From positions 20,914 to 84,913 of the forward strand of contig JAZPZI010000026.1 in NCBI GenBank assembly GCA_045544615.1: a stretch of 64,000 bases of DNA. Direction: 5' to 3'. This DNA is from CAKSFT01 sp045544615. Lineage in GTDB: Bacteria > Bacillota > Clostridia > UBA1381. How positions within the stretch are numbered: position 1 is the first letter of the stretch; every line of letters begins with the position of its first letter. Below the pieces are notes generated by a model that saw only the letters and a list, made by a program, of their open reading frames with translations, made no database searches and was not told where the DNA came from. Both the position numbers and the translations under genes were made by a program. This document shows positions 32,491-39,619 of the stretch, in pieces.

Positions 32491-33255
32491 TCAGTTCCAC
32501 CGTCCCATTGCATTTCGACCGCCATCAATCATTATATTTTCACCATTTATAAACTGCCCTTTATCGGAGGCGATAAACAAGCACAAATCGACAATTTCCT
32601 GGGGGTCTGCGGCACGCCCCAGCAGGGTTTTCATGTTCGCCATAGCATCTCGGGTAAGAACAGGTCCGGGTGATACGCAAACACATCTGATATTATATTT
32701 CGAACCATATTGCGCAATAGATTTTGTAAGCCCGAACATAAGCCCGGCTTTTGAGGTGGGATAATCCATCCCGTATCCGTCACCCTCCTGACCTGTGATT
32801 GAGCCGATATTTATGATAAGTCCGCTTTTTTGTTCCCTCATTTGCTTGAGTACGGCATGAGAAAAATAGAACGGACCTTTCAGGTTCACATCAATTCCCC
32901 AGTCATATATGTCGATTGGAACATCGGGAAATTCGGGATAAAGAGCCCTGTCAACATTTCTCATTCTGACAGCAGTGCCACCGGCGAAATTTGCCATAAT
33001 GTCAATACTGCCGAAGTGTTCAACCGCAATATCTCGTGCATTACACACCTGTTCGTAATCACGTACATCACAAACCACACCGATCGCCTTGCCTTTACCG
33101 TTTGAGGTGATTTCGTCAACCTTTTCGTTGAGCGCGGATTCGTTTATGTCGCACATAACGACATTTCCACCCAGCTCTGCAAAGTTCTGTGCAAATAATA
33201 ATCCCATACCGGAAGCTGCACCGGTTGATATGGCTGTTTTACCAGTAAAATTCAT
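32491..33255 (-). CDS. Short-chain dehydrogenase/reductase
   Basis: The 254-residue classical SDR has the cofactor motif TGAASGMG (near 10-17), MCDINE, the NFAGG variant of NNAG, catalytic Ser in IGSITGQE, and DYPTSKAG holding the Tyr-x3-Lys pair. The C-terminal end NGENIMIDGGRNAMG is also standard. ATG 33255 follows AAAGGATG; the open frame reaches 33312 but that part is not coding-like. It is the first gene of a two-gene unit with the dehydroquinase-like protein and is divergent from an AraC regulator. Confidence 0.92.
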   Translation of the reverse strand: MNFTGKTAISTGAASGMGLLFAQNFAELGGNVVMCDINESALNEKVDEITSNGKGKAIGVVCDVRDYEQVCNARDIAVEHFGSIDIMANFAGGTAVRMRNVDRALYPEFPDVPIDIYDWGIDVNLKGPFYFSHAVLKQMREQKSGLIINIGSITGQEGDGYGMDYPTSKAGLMFGLTKSIAQYGSKYNIRCVCVSPGPVLTRDAMANMKTLLGRAADPQEIVDLCLFIASDKGQFINGENIMIDGGRNAMGRWN

Positions 33256-33363
33256 AAAATCACATCCTTTGATTTTTATATAAATTATAAAGAATATGTC
33301 ATTTATTATCAATGATTAAAACGATACTATTTTGATAATTACGATATTTTGTTGGTATATTTA

Positions 33364-33392
33364 TTGATTTTTGTTGATATAACTGATATAAT
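33364..33392 (+). promoter_or_regulatory. Promoter of the second AraC-family gene
   Basis: TTGATT, 17-base spacer, TATAAT, about 25 bases before the start codon. Confidence 0.65.
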
Positions 33393-33416
33393 TGGTATAT
33401 TGGAGCGTGGTTTTTA

Positions 33417-34178
33417 ATGGACAAATTAAATAGAATTATTGTTACAGACATTTTAGATGTTATGACTGTATCTTCTCCAAAGGGAAGATTTGGAAAAATG
33501 AATAACAGGAAATGTTATGGCTTATCCTTTTGTACCGAGGGGAAGATAACATATACGCATAATAACAGGGAGTATGTATCCGACCCTCACAATGCAATCA
33601 TTTTGCCAAAAGGACAAAGCTATACTATCAGAGGTGATAAAAGCGGAGTATTTACAGTTATAAATTTTGAGTGTATGGATTTTTTATGTGACACGATGAT
33701 GGTATTGCCGGTTGAAAATATTGATTTTATAATGAGAGATTTTATTCAAATGAAAAAATTATTTCTTTTTGAAAGCAACAGAACAAAAGTTTTAAGTTTA
33801 TTTTATAATATTATTCACGGTTTTTCCGAACTGACTGTTTCAACGGGAAGTGTGTTGTTTCCTGCAATAAACTATTTAGAAAAAAATTACTCAATACCCG
33901 ATATTACGAATACATTATTGGCTAACCAGTGTAATATAAGCGAAGTGTATTTCAGGAAACTTTTCACTAAAGAGTATGGCATCTCACCCAGACAATATAT
34001 TATTGATATACGAATAAATAAAGCCAAACAGTTGTTGACGGAGGGAATATATAAAATCAATGTTATTTCCGAAAAATGTGGATTTACAAACCCATATCAT
34101 TTCAGTCGTTTGTTTAAAGAAAAAACCGGATTAACACCTACAGAGTATTTAAAAAAGAACAGAGTTTCCAAAATCTAA
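33417..34178 (+). CDS. AraC-family transcriptional regulator (second)
   Basis: The 253-residue protein has a cupin-like sensing half (residues 1-140, including HNAIILPKGQSYTIRGD) and a C-terminal AraC double helix-turn-helix (NQCNISEVYFRKLFTKEYGI and INVISEKCGFTNPYHFSRLF, then KTGLTPTEYLKKNR). It is divergent from the SDR/dehydroquinase-like unit, with 161 bases between starts, so control of that unit is likely. Its stop lies inside a bidirectional terminator. The sequence is AT-richer than its neighbours. Confidence 0.9.
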   Translation: MDKLNRIIVTDILDVMTVSSPKGRFGKMNNRKCYGLSFCTEGKITYTHNNREYVSDPHNAIILPKGQSYTIRGDKSGVFTVINFECMDFLCDTMMVLPVENIDFIMRDFIQMKKLFLFESNRTKVLSLFYNIIHGFSELTVSTGSVLFPAINYLEKNYSIPDITNTLLANQCNISEVYFRKLFTKEYGISPRQYIIDIRINKAKQLLTEGIYKINVISEKCGFTNPYHFSRLFKEKTGLTPTEYLKKNRVSKI

Positions 34179-34215
34179 AGGCAGAAACAAGTAATCTTGT
34201 TTCTGCCTTTAGATT
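34172..34215. terminator. Bidirectional terminator with 20-bp perfect stem
   Basis: 34172-34191 pairs exactly with 34196-34215 around a TAAT loop. It overlaps the araC-type gene's stop codon and serves the convergent GH36 gene as well. Confidence 0.9.
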
Positions 34216-34226
34216 GCGTCTTTAGT

Positions 34227-36086
34227 TTACTCCAAAATCAAATCAATAATTTCTGCCTTGTACCTGCCCGAAACTGGAATGCTGATTCCGTTTTCTGTAA
34301 GTTCTTCGCTTTTGCAGAGTTTGTCACCAATCTTATAAGTTCTGCCCGCAGGAAGCTTTGGATAAACTCTGATATTCTTTTGTGCAGAATATAGCGAGTA
34401 TGAAATAATCTTTACCTTTTTTGCATCGGGCGAGGTGTACTGCAAAACAAGCATAGACGGAGTATCGGTCAGAATGCTCGCCGTTGCATTTGTCCAGAAC
34501 GGTCTTTCGTTTTTGAAGTTTCCAATAAACTCCCTGAACGCATCAAAGAAGGTACCGGAGAATTTCGAAAGGTCGCAGGAAATACCGAGCGGTGCACCGA
34601 GCATAAATGCAAAGAGGAAGCTTCTGTCTACATTTTTGACCTCGGTCCAGGTCGCATCGTTACAGGTGATAATTCTCTCGGTTTTGGTTTTATCATAATC
34701 TCTTATAACACCGTCCAAAGATGTAACTGTTGCCCACTTGCCTATTACCTGTGGCGGCAGACGGAGAAGTGTGTCTTTGAACATCCGCATTCCGTCAAAC
34801 GGGCTCTGATTATCGGAAAACCAGAATGTGTCGAAATTTATGCTGTTTTTCAAGTGCATGTTCGCACCGCCGCCTGCGCAGTTTAGCATATAAAGGTCAG
34901 GGAACTCCTTGTGCAGTCGGTCGATGAATTCATAGTAGCTCTTATAGAGGTCATAAAAAGCGTTATTGTTCTTGTCATAGTCCATGTTGGCGTTGGCATC
35001 GAACTTAACAAACTCGACATTGTATTTTTCAAACATATTTTTCAGGCATTTAAAGATGTAGTTTGAAGCATCAGGATTCCTGAAATCGAGGAAGAAACTG
35101 CCGTTTTGCTCGATGTAGTATTCGGGATGCTCGGCTACGCTTTTTGTAAGACCTGTGCTGCGCTCGGGTTCAAACCATAGTCCGAACTTCATGCCAAGAC
35201 TGCGAACTTTATTTGAAATGTCTGAAAGCTTTCCGCCGAGTTTTCCGGTGTCATACTCAAACCAGTCGCCTAAAGCCTGTTCCCAGGTGAGGTCTTTGTT
35301 TCCGAACCAGCCGGCATCGATTACGAAATATTCAACTCCAAGCTTTGCGGCAAGCTCTGCCTGGGTTATCATCAGCTCATATGTAATATCGTCGAAATTG
35401 CAAAGCCACGAATTATAGATAACAGGCAGGTCACGGCGTGGGTATTTTTCGTTCAGATAGCCGTGGAATTTTGCACAGTCCATATCGGTTTTGTTTTTGA
35501 ACTGATAGAACAGGATTTCCGGCAAGGTAAATTCTTCGCCGGGGAGGAGTGTGATTTCGAGATTTTCATCATATATTCCAAGCTCGGTGTAGAATTGAGA
35601 GTTTGTGCCGTCGTCGGTTGTGTGTACCGTTTCTATCTTCCAGAGCGAGTTTGGAATGAGATGAAATGCAATACCCCTTTCTGACTGCTCGTTCCAGATT
35701 GCAGTAAAAGGCGATGCACCGAATCCGTTTCGGAAACTGTTCGAGAATACACTCACAGCGGTATTGAGCGGTTGCCACGAGCCAAGACTTTCGGTCTGCC
35801 AGTGATTGAATTGCGTGTAGACCTGATATTCACCGCCGTCAAAGAAGAATCTCTGGCGGATGCGGTTTAATGTGATTGGCGAACCTGATGTGTTGGTTAT
35901 GGTATCGTGTCTTTCGAAGATGCCACTTTTATTAAGCACGATTTCGGCTTTGATTGTGTAGCTTTCATTTTCGAGAGAGTAGGTGTCGGCATCTTTTTTT
36001 AAAACACCGTACGCCTTTTTGTTATTTATGTAAATGTTCCAGATGTCCTCAGGAATAATAGTATCGGAAAAAGCTTTAAAGAACAT
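34227..36086 (-). CDS. Alpha-galactosidase, GH36
   Basis: The 619-residue enzyme has an N-terminal beta-sandwich (1-215) and a TIM barrel starting at PVIYNSWLCNFDDITYELM. Family motifs are YFVIDAGWFG, FGLWFEPERS, VKFDANANMDY (nucleophile Asp363) and FWFSDNQSPFDGMR (acid/base Asp425). It cleaves terminal alpha-galactosides such as melibiose or raffinose. No signal peptide is visible, so it is probably cytoplasmic. It is about 100 residues shorter than typical bacterial GH36 enzymes at the N-terminus. It is monocistronic, and no transporter is adjacent. Confidence 0.93.
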   Translation of the reverse strand: MFFKAFSDTIIPEDIWNIYINNKKAYGVLKKDADTYSLENESYTIKAEIVLNKSGIFERHDTITNTSGSPITLNRIRQRFFFDGGEYQVYTQFNHWQTESLGSWQPLNTAVSVFSNSFRNGFGASPFTAIWNEQSERGIAFHLIPNSLWKIETVHTTDDGTNSQFYTELGIYDENLEITLLPGEEFTLPEILFYQFKNKTDMDCAKFHGYLNEKYPRRDLPVIYNSWLCNFDDITYELMITQAELAAKLGVEYFVIDAGWFGNKDLTWEQALGDWFEYDTGKLGGKLSDISNKVRSLGMKFGLWFEPERSTGLTKSVAEHPEYYIEQNGSFFLDFRNPDASNYIFKCLKNMFEKYNVEFVKFDANANMDYDKNNNAFYDLYKSYYEFIDRLHKEFPDLYMLNCAGGGANMHLKNSINFDTFWFSDNQSPFDGMRMFKDTLLRLPPQVIGKWATVTSLDGVIRDYDKTKTERIITCNDATWTEVKNVDRSFLFAFMLGAPLGISCDLSKFSGTFFDAFREFIGNFKNERPFWTNATASILTDTPSMLVLQYTSPDAKKVKIISYSLYSAQKNIRVYPKLPAGRTYKIGDKLCKSEELTENGISIPVSGRYKAEIIDLILE

Positions 36087-36174
36087 AACAATTCCTCCAA
36101 TGTTTAGTAATTTATATCAGTATATCACTTCTGTGGGTTATTTTCAAGATGTAAGGAAAAAATAAAAAAATCAC

Positions 36175-36203
36175 TTGACAAACTGAAATGCATATGATAA
36201 AAT
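36175..36203 (+). promoter_or_regulatory. Promoter of tRNA-Trp
   Basis: Perfect TTGACA, 17-base spacer, TAAAAT. Confidence 0.8.
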
Positions 36204-36220
36204 ATACCGGTAATTGATTT

Positions 36221-36294
36221 AGGGGTATGATGTAATGGTAACATGCCGGTCTCCAAAACCGTTCTTGAGGGTTCGAGTCCTTCTACCCCTGCCA
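36221..36294 (+). tRNA. tRNA-Trp (CCA anticodon)
   Basis: The acceptor AGGGGTA pairs with TACCCCT, followed by G and an encoded CCA (36292-36294). The anticodon stem CGGT/ACCG encloses loop CTCCAAA with anticodon CCA. The T arm GAGGG-TTCGAGT-CCTTC is intact. The encoded CCA end is common in Firmicutes. Confidence 0.95.
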
Positions 36295-36469
36295 AACAAA
36301 AGCCATCCTTTGGGATGGTTTTTTTGTTCTGAAAAAAAGAAGGGCGAGAACCCGTAGGGTGAGATCGCGGAGTCCCCAAGAAGCCGAGCGTAAGCGACGG
36401 CTGATTGGCTGGACGAAGCATGCATGGGAGCGAAGCGAGTCGTAGTCCTTCTACCCCTGCCAAACAAAA
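36276..36469 (+). repeat. 26-bp direct duplication of the tRNA-Trp 3' end (att-like)
   Basis: The 26 bases 36276-36301 (T-arm end, acceptor, CCA and flank) recur exactly at 36444-36469. Between them are the tRNA terminator and about 110 GC-rich bases with small inverted arms (for example AGCCG/CGGCT near 36381-36402), unlike local AT-rich spacers. Each copy is followed by its own terminator. A duplicated tRNA 3' end is the hallmark of an integrase attachment site, but no integrase is present. A decayed or miniature insert, or an amplified spacer repeat, are alternatives. Confidence 0.8.
36298..36325 (+). terminator. Terminator of tRNA-Trp
   Basis: CCATCC/GGATGG stem flanked by AAAAG and a run of seven Ts. 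Confidence 0.8.
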
Positions 36470-36492
36470 AGCACGCTTTGAGCGTGCTTTTT
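36466..36492. terminator. Terminator after the second tRNA-end copy
   Basis: AAAAAGCACGCT pairs with AGCGTGCTTTTTT. It can also stop the minus-strand gene that ends at 36495. Confidence 0.85.
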
Positions 36493-36494
36493 TA

Positions 36495-36740
36495 TTAACC
36501 GAACAGGGAATTCATAAGTAGCATTATAATGAATATCGGAACAAAGAATATCGAGATAATGCTCATGGCATTGCCTGCGATATACAACAGCACATCAGCG
36601 GGAAGAAAACGCATGAGCATAAGCCCTGTCAGCAAGAGCCCGGAGCAAACACCTCCGACTCCGATTGCCGAGACAAAGCCTGCATCGGCAAAAGAAAGCA
36701 TAGTTCCGCAAACGAAAAGCCCGAGAATCAGAATCATCAT
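36495..36740 (-). CDS. Small membrane protein of unknown function (81 aa)
   Basis: Nearly the whole product is hydrophobic, with three probable helices (MMILILGLFVCGTMLSFA, the GFVSAIGVGGVCSGLLLTGL stretch, and a final IISIFFVPIFIIMLLM). The ribosome site is weak. The frame stays open and coding-like (about 27 codons) upstream of the ATG, overlapping the end of the 45-residue gene in another frame. It could therefore be the second half of a frameshifted or recoded gene. No function is recognised. Confidence 0.5.
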   Translation of the reverse strand: MMILILGLFVCGTMLSFADAGFVSAIGVGGVCSGLLLTGLMLMRFLPADVLLYIAGNAMSIISIFFVPIFIIMLLMNSLFG

Positions 36741-36784
36741 AAACTCAAGGTCAACTACAAAATAATCCGCAACTCGCTCAATAC

Positions 36785-36922
36785 CTATATTGCAAATAGC
36801 ACGGGCATTGTAAAACCGAATATAATCGGAATGATTTGAGCAACACGGGCAAAAATCAAAATGATTACACCGACAACAATCGCCAAACCTAAAATTGAAA
36901 AAATAATATCCCAGAATAACAT
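36785..36922 (-). CDS. Very small membrane protein (45 aa)
   Basis: ATG 36922 follows a strong GGAGGAG ribosome site by six bases. The product is two hydrophobic stretches (FWDIIFSILGLAIVVGVIIL and a second, IIPIIFGFTMPVLFAI). The next small membrane gene starts 44 bases after its stop in another frame. Whether the two act together is unknown. Confidence 0.5.
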   Translation of the reverse strand: MLFWDIIFSILGLAIVVGVIILIFARVAQIIPIIFGFTMPVLFAI

Positions 36923-36977
36923 ATAATCTCCTCCAATTTTAATAATTATATTATTTTGGAGTGATTTGTCAAATGGT

Positions 36978-38774
36978 TTATTTGGATTTAGTAAATAAAA
37001 TTCTTTTTGCTTGTTCTGTAGAAAGGTTGTATCTTTGCCATCTTTTCGGTATAGCAGATGATGTTTTTTTATCAATAAAGGTTACAATTTGGTTTTTCAA
37101 TTGTTCATCGTCGGTTTTTTTGTAAAGAACTTGTATTGCCGGCGAAACATCGGCTGAGAGGGTGAATACATAGGTAAGGTCGTCTCTCTCACCGTTTAAA
37201 TATTTGTCAATTTGATTTTTTGCAATGATATTATCTGTAGGGACAAGATTAAGAAGTGTATAATATACGATAGCAATTACGATATATGTGAGTGCTATAT
37301 TGAATTTTGGCCGAGCGATATATAAAAAGGTTATCAATAGTCCAAAAGCTTCAAAAATCAGAAATCCTAATACAAAGAATCTCAATCTTGTCAGACCGTC
37401 GCTCTCGGTATAGAGCATCATTCGATAGAATGAAGATATAAGCAAAATAATAGTAACCGCACACAGATAGTGACATAGAACCTTCGTCAGCATACACCAT
37501 TTGCTGTCGAGGTGTTTTGTCAGTTTGACGGTAAAGAGGATTATGACAATATTCACCCCGGTTAATGTAAGAAGCTCAAAGAAACCTTTTCTTGCATATT
37601 TTGCGAATGTGAGTCCTTCGGGCAAATCCGAACCTGCAAAAAGGTATTTAAACTGTATTATTACAAATAGCATATAGACAAAAAGAATTGAGATAAGCAG
37701 GATGTTTATTATAATAAGGTCACCCTTTTTCGAAAACTCTTTTTGCGGTCTGCATACCCCGCCGGTATGAGTATGTAAAACCACGCCAAAAAGATAGAGC
37801 CCTGCAAATATTCCGCAAAATATTATATATAGAGTGCGAAAGCTCACAAGCTCAAGAAAACCCGCAAACAGAGTTTCGGTTTTCAAAGAAAACACCATAT
37901 CTGCATTTGAAAGAACAAGAGTTAGAATGAATGTTACAGGAACGGCGATTGCTAATGCGATAACGATTCTTTTTAAAAGCTCGGTTTTTTTGTCATTGAG
38001 TTCAAATACCCACTTAAAAGGAAGTAATATTGTTTTAAAGGGTAAGAGAATATTGCTTAGAATTTTTGCAAAAAAAGCAAGGTTGTCTTTTGAAATTTCG
38101 AATTTTGTAAAAAGCGAGATAAACAGAATTACACATATTATAAAATTCGGTATATTCCAGAGGTTGCTTGAACTCAAAAAGGGGTTTAATGACAACATAA
38201 ATATAGGAATTAAAAGTAAAAGTTTTTTTCTTTCAGGTACAAGAAACCATAGCATTACAGCCTGTAAAAGGACAAATATCGGCACGCTGATTCCTGCGTT
38301 TTCCGGCATTACCAAATATGAAAAGCTGATTGCAGAAGCGAGCCAATATATCAGCATTTTTATTTTATCACTTTTTTGAAAATCGGTTTTCATAAAAAGT
38401 TCCTCCTTATAGAAAATTGATATGAGTGATTTTTTGTTTATCGTCAGGATGATTGATACTATAATTGCAAATATAGCACCTTGTAAGCCTCCCACATAAA
38501 CCATCAGCCATTTGCCAAAATCTCCGGGGATTAAAGAATTGCTTATAATAAAGCATATTTCTGCAACAAACATTACAAAAAGCCCTGTAAATCCGCACAA
38601 AAATAATGATGCGAGCTTCTTTGAAACTAAAAAGGCTGTTATTACAGCAAAGAAAAGAATCAGTGAGCAAAGTTGTATAACTGCAAAGCTAAAACCTGAT
38701 AAAAGATAACAACAAAGCCTGTTTAGTAAAATTACCGAGATACCCAGAAGTACCCCCTTAAATAAATCCTTCAT
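36978..38774 (-). CDS. DUF4173/DUF4153-type multi-spanning membrane protein
   Basis: The 598-residue protein has about 14 predicted membrane helices. The segment FAKYARKGFFELLTLTGVNI, then YTESDGLTRLRFFVLGFLIF, and a soluble C-terminal tail with NQIDKYLNGERDDLTYVFTL match the DUF4173/DUF4153 family. No catalytic role is known. ATG 38774 is preceded by GGAGGTG. The upstream genes encode an Xre regulator (13-base gap) and a DUF2975 protein, a recurring Firmicutes trio. Confidence 0.8.
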   Translation of the reverse strand: MKDLFKGVLLGISVILLNRLCCYLLSGFSFAVIQLCSLILFFAVITAFLVSKKLASLFLCGFTGLFVMFVAEICFIISNSLIPGDFGKWLMVYVGGLQGAIFAIIVSIILTINKKSLISIFYKEELFMKTDFQKSDKIKMLIYWLASAISFSYLVMPENAGISVPIFVLLQAVMLWFLVPERKKLLLLIPIFMLSLNPFLSSSNLWNIPNFIICVILFISLFTKFEISKDNLAFFAKILSNILLPFKTILLPFKWVFELNDKKTELLKRIVIALAIAVPVTFILTLVLSNADMVFSLKTETLFAGFLELVSFRTLYIIFCGIFAGLYLFGVVLHTHTGGVCRPQKEFSKKGDLIIINILLISILFVYMLFVIIQFKYLFAGSDLPEGLTFAKYARKGFFELLTLTGVNIVIILFTVKLTKHLDSKWCMLTKVLCHYLCAVTIILLISSFYRMMLYTESDGLTRLRFFVLGFLIFEAFGLLITFLYIARPKFNIALTYIVIAIVYYTLLNLVPTDNIIAKNQIDKYLNGERDDLTYVFTLSADVSPAIQVLYKKTDDEQLKNQIVTFIDKKTSSAIPKRWQRYNLSTEQAKRILFTKSK

Positions 38775-38789
38775 ATTAAGCACCTCCGA

Positions 38790-38996
38790 CTAATCTGCTC
38801 TATATTCCAGAATATCTGCCGGTTGGCAGTCAAGAGCCTTGCATATATCCTCAAGAGTTGAAAAACGAAGAGCCTTTGCTTTGTTGTTTTTCAAAATAGA
38901 AAGGTTGGCAGGAGTGATGTTTATTCTCTCTGCAAGCTCCATAAGGCCGATTTTCCGTTTTGCCATCATAACATCAAGATTAACAATTATTGACAT
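38790..38996 (-). CDS. Xre-family regulator (YozG-like, 68 aa)
   Basis: This is a single helix-turn-helix domain: MMAKRKIGLMELAERINITP, then ANLSILKNNKAKALRF and LEDICKALDCQPADILEY. The YozG/HTH_26-type small repressors commonly sit next to DUF2975 membrane proteins. It lies between the DUF2975 and DUF4173 genes with gaps of 13-15 bases. It may bind the palindromes in front of the operon. Confidence 0.92.
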   Translation of the reverse strand: MSIIVNLDVMMAKRKIGLMELAERINITPANLSILKNNKAKALRFSTLEDICKALDCQPADILEYRAD

Positions 38997-39009
38997 ATAT
39001 CAAAACCTC

Positions 39010-39465
39010 CTATATTGTAAGGTCATTTTCTGCTTTATAATTGATAGCCTGTTTAAAAAGGTCTTTGAGGGTAAGACAGAACAGACAGCCAACAGCGAAA
39101 ACAGTTGCTATAACCAATGTTGCAAATGTAAACATAAAAAAACATTTTACAAGATAGATAAATGCTATTAAAGAACAGGAAACTGATATTTTCCTAAAAT
39201 GATTTACATTTTTTTCAGTAAATGGATTACCGTCAAGTAGCGAGCGGAACATTTGCTTCAAATTGAAGAGGATATATACACAACAAGCCCCCGAAAAAAA
39301 GATAATAACGCTAAATGGAATAAGATAGCCTTGAGTTTTATATCCTATCCATTCAAAAAGATGTACCGACCACACGGGTACAAGAAGTGTGGCGATGATA
39401 CTTAAGTAAAACAAAAGGTCAATTACAACCTTCGATATGTAGTGGATAATACTTTTTTTATACAT
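39010..39465 (-). CDS. DUF2975 membrane protein
   Basis: The 151-residue protein has four predicted helices and the family's loop LFNLKQMFRSLLDGNPFTEK followed by NVNHFRKISVSC. It is always found next to a small Xre regulator in my knowledge of the family; its function is unknown. ATG 39465 follows AAAGGACGG. It is the first gene of the three-gene unit and has a strong promoter. Confidence 0.88.
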   Translation of the reverse strand: MYKKSIIHYISKVVIDLLFYLSIIATLLVPVWSVHLFEWIGYKTQGYLIPFSVIIFFSGACCVYILFNLKQMFRSLLDGNPFTEKNVNHFRKISVSCSLIAFIYLVKCFFMFTFATLVIATVFAVGCLFCLTLKDLFKQAINYKAENDLTI

Positions 39466-39495
39466 GACATTCCGTCCTTTCTTTTTATTATCCAT

Positions 39496-39524
39496 ATTAT
39501 ACCAGGATGTTTTTTGTTTGTCAA
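39496..39524 (-). promoter_or_regulatory. SigA promoter of the DUF2975-Xre-DUF4173 unit
   Basis: On the minus strand: TTGACA, 17-base spacer, TATAAT, all consensus. Confidence 0.85.
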
Positions 39525-39525
39525 T

Positions 39526-39554
39526 ATAAATTTATCGAAAAACAATAAATTTAT
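39526..39554. promoter_or_regulatory. Twin palindromic operators (ATAAATTTAT x2)
   Basis: Two identical 10-bp palindromes at 39526-39535 and 39545-39554 are 19 bp apart centre to centre, two bases upstream of the -35. Spacing near two helical turns suggests a dimeric regulator bound on one face of the DNA. The Xre protein of the same unit is the natural candidate. Confidence 0.5.
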
Positions 39555-39576
39555 TTCGTTATTCAAAAAGAACAAT

Positions 39577-39608
39577 AAAAAAGGATGTGCTTTTTGGCAC
39601 ATCCTTTT
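39577..39608 (-). terminator. Terminator of the AGCS symporter gene
   Basis: A 12-bp perfect stem (39579-39590 with 39597-39608), followed on the minus strand by a T run. Confidence 0.85.
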
Positions 39609-39619
39609 CAGGAACTGAT

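Noticed and set aside
36125..36467. Two minus-strand frames covering tRNA-Trp
   Set aside because: They read across the tRNA and its duplicated end, giving the repeated FGRGRRT-type artefact typical of tRNA regions.
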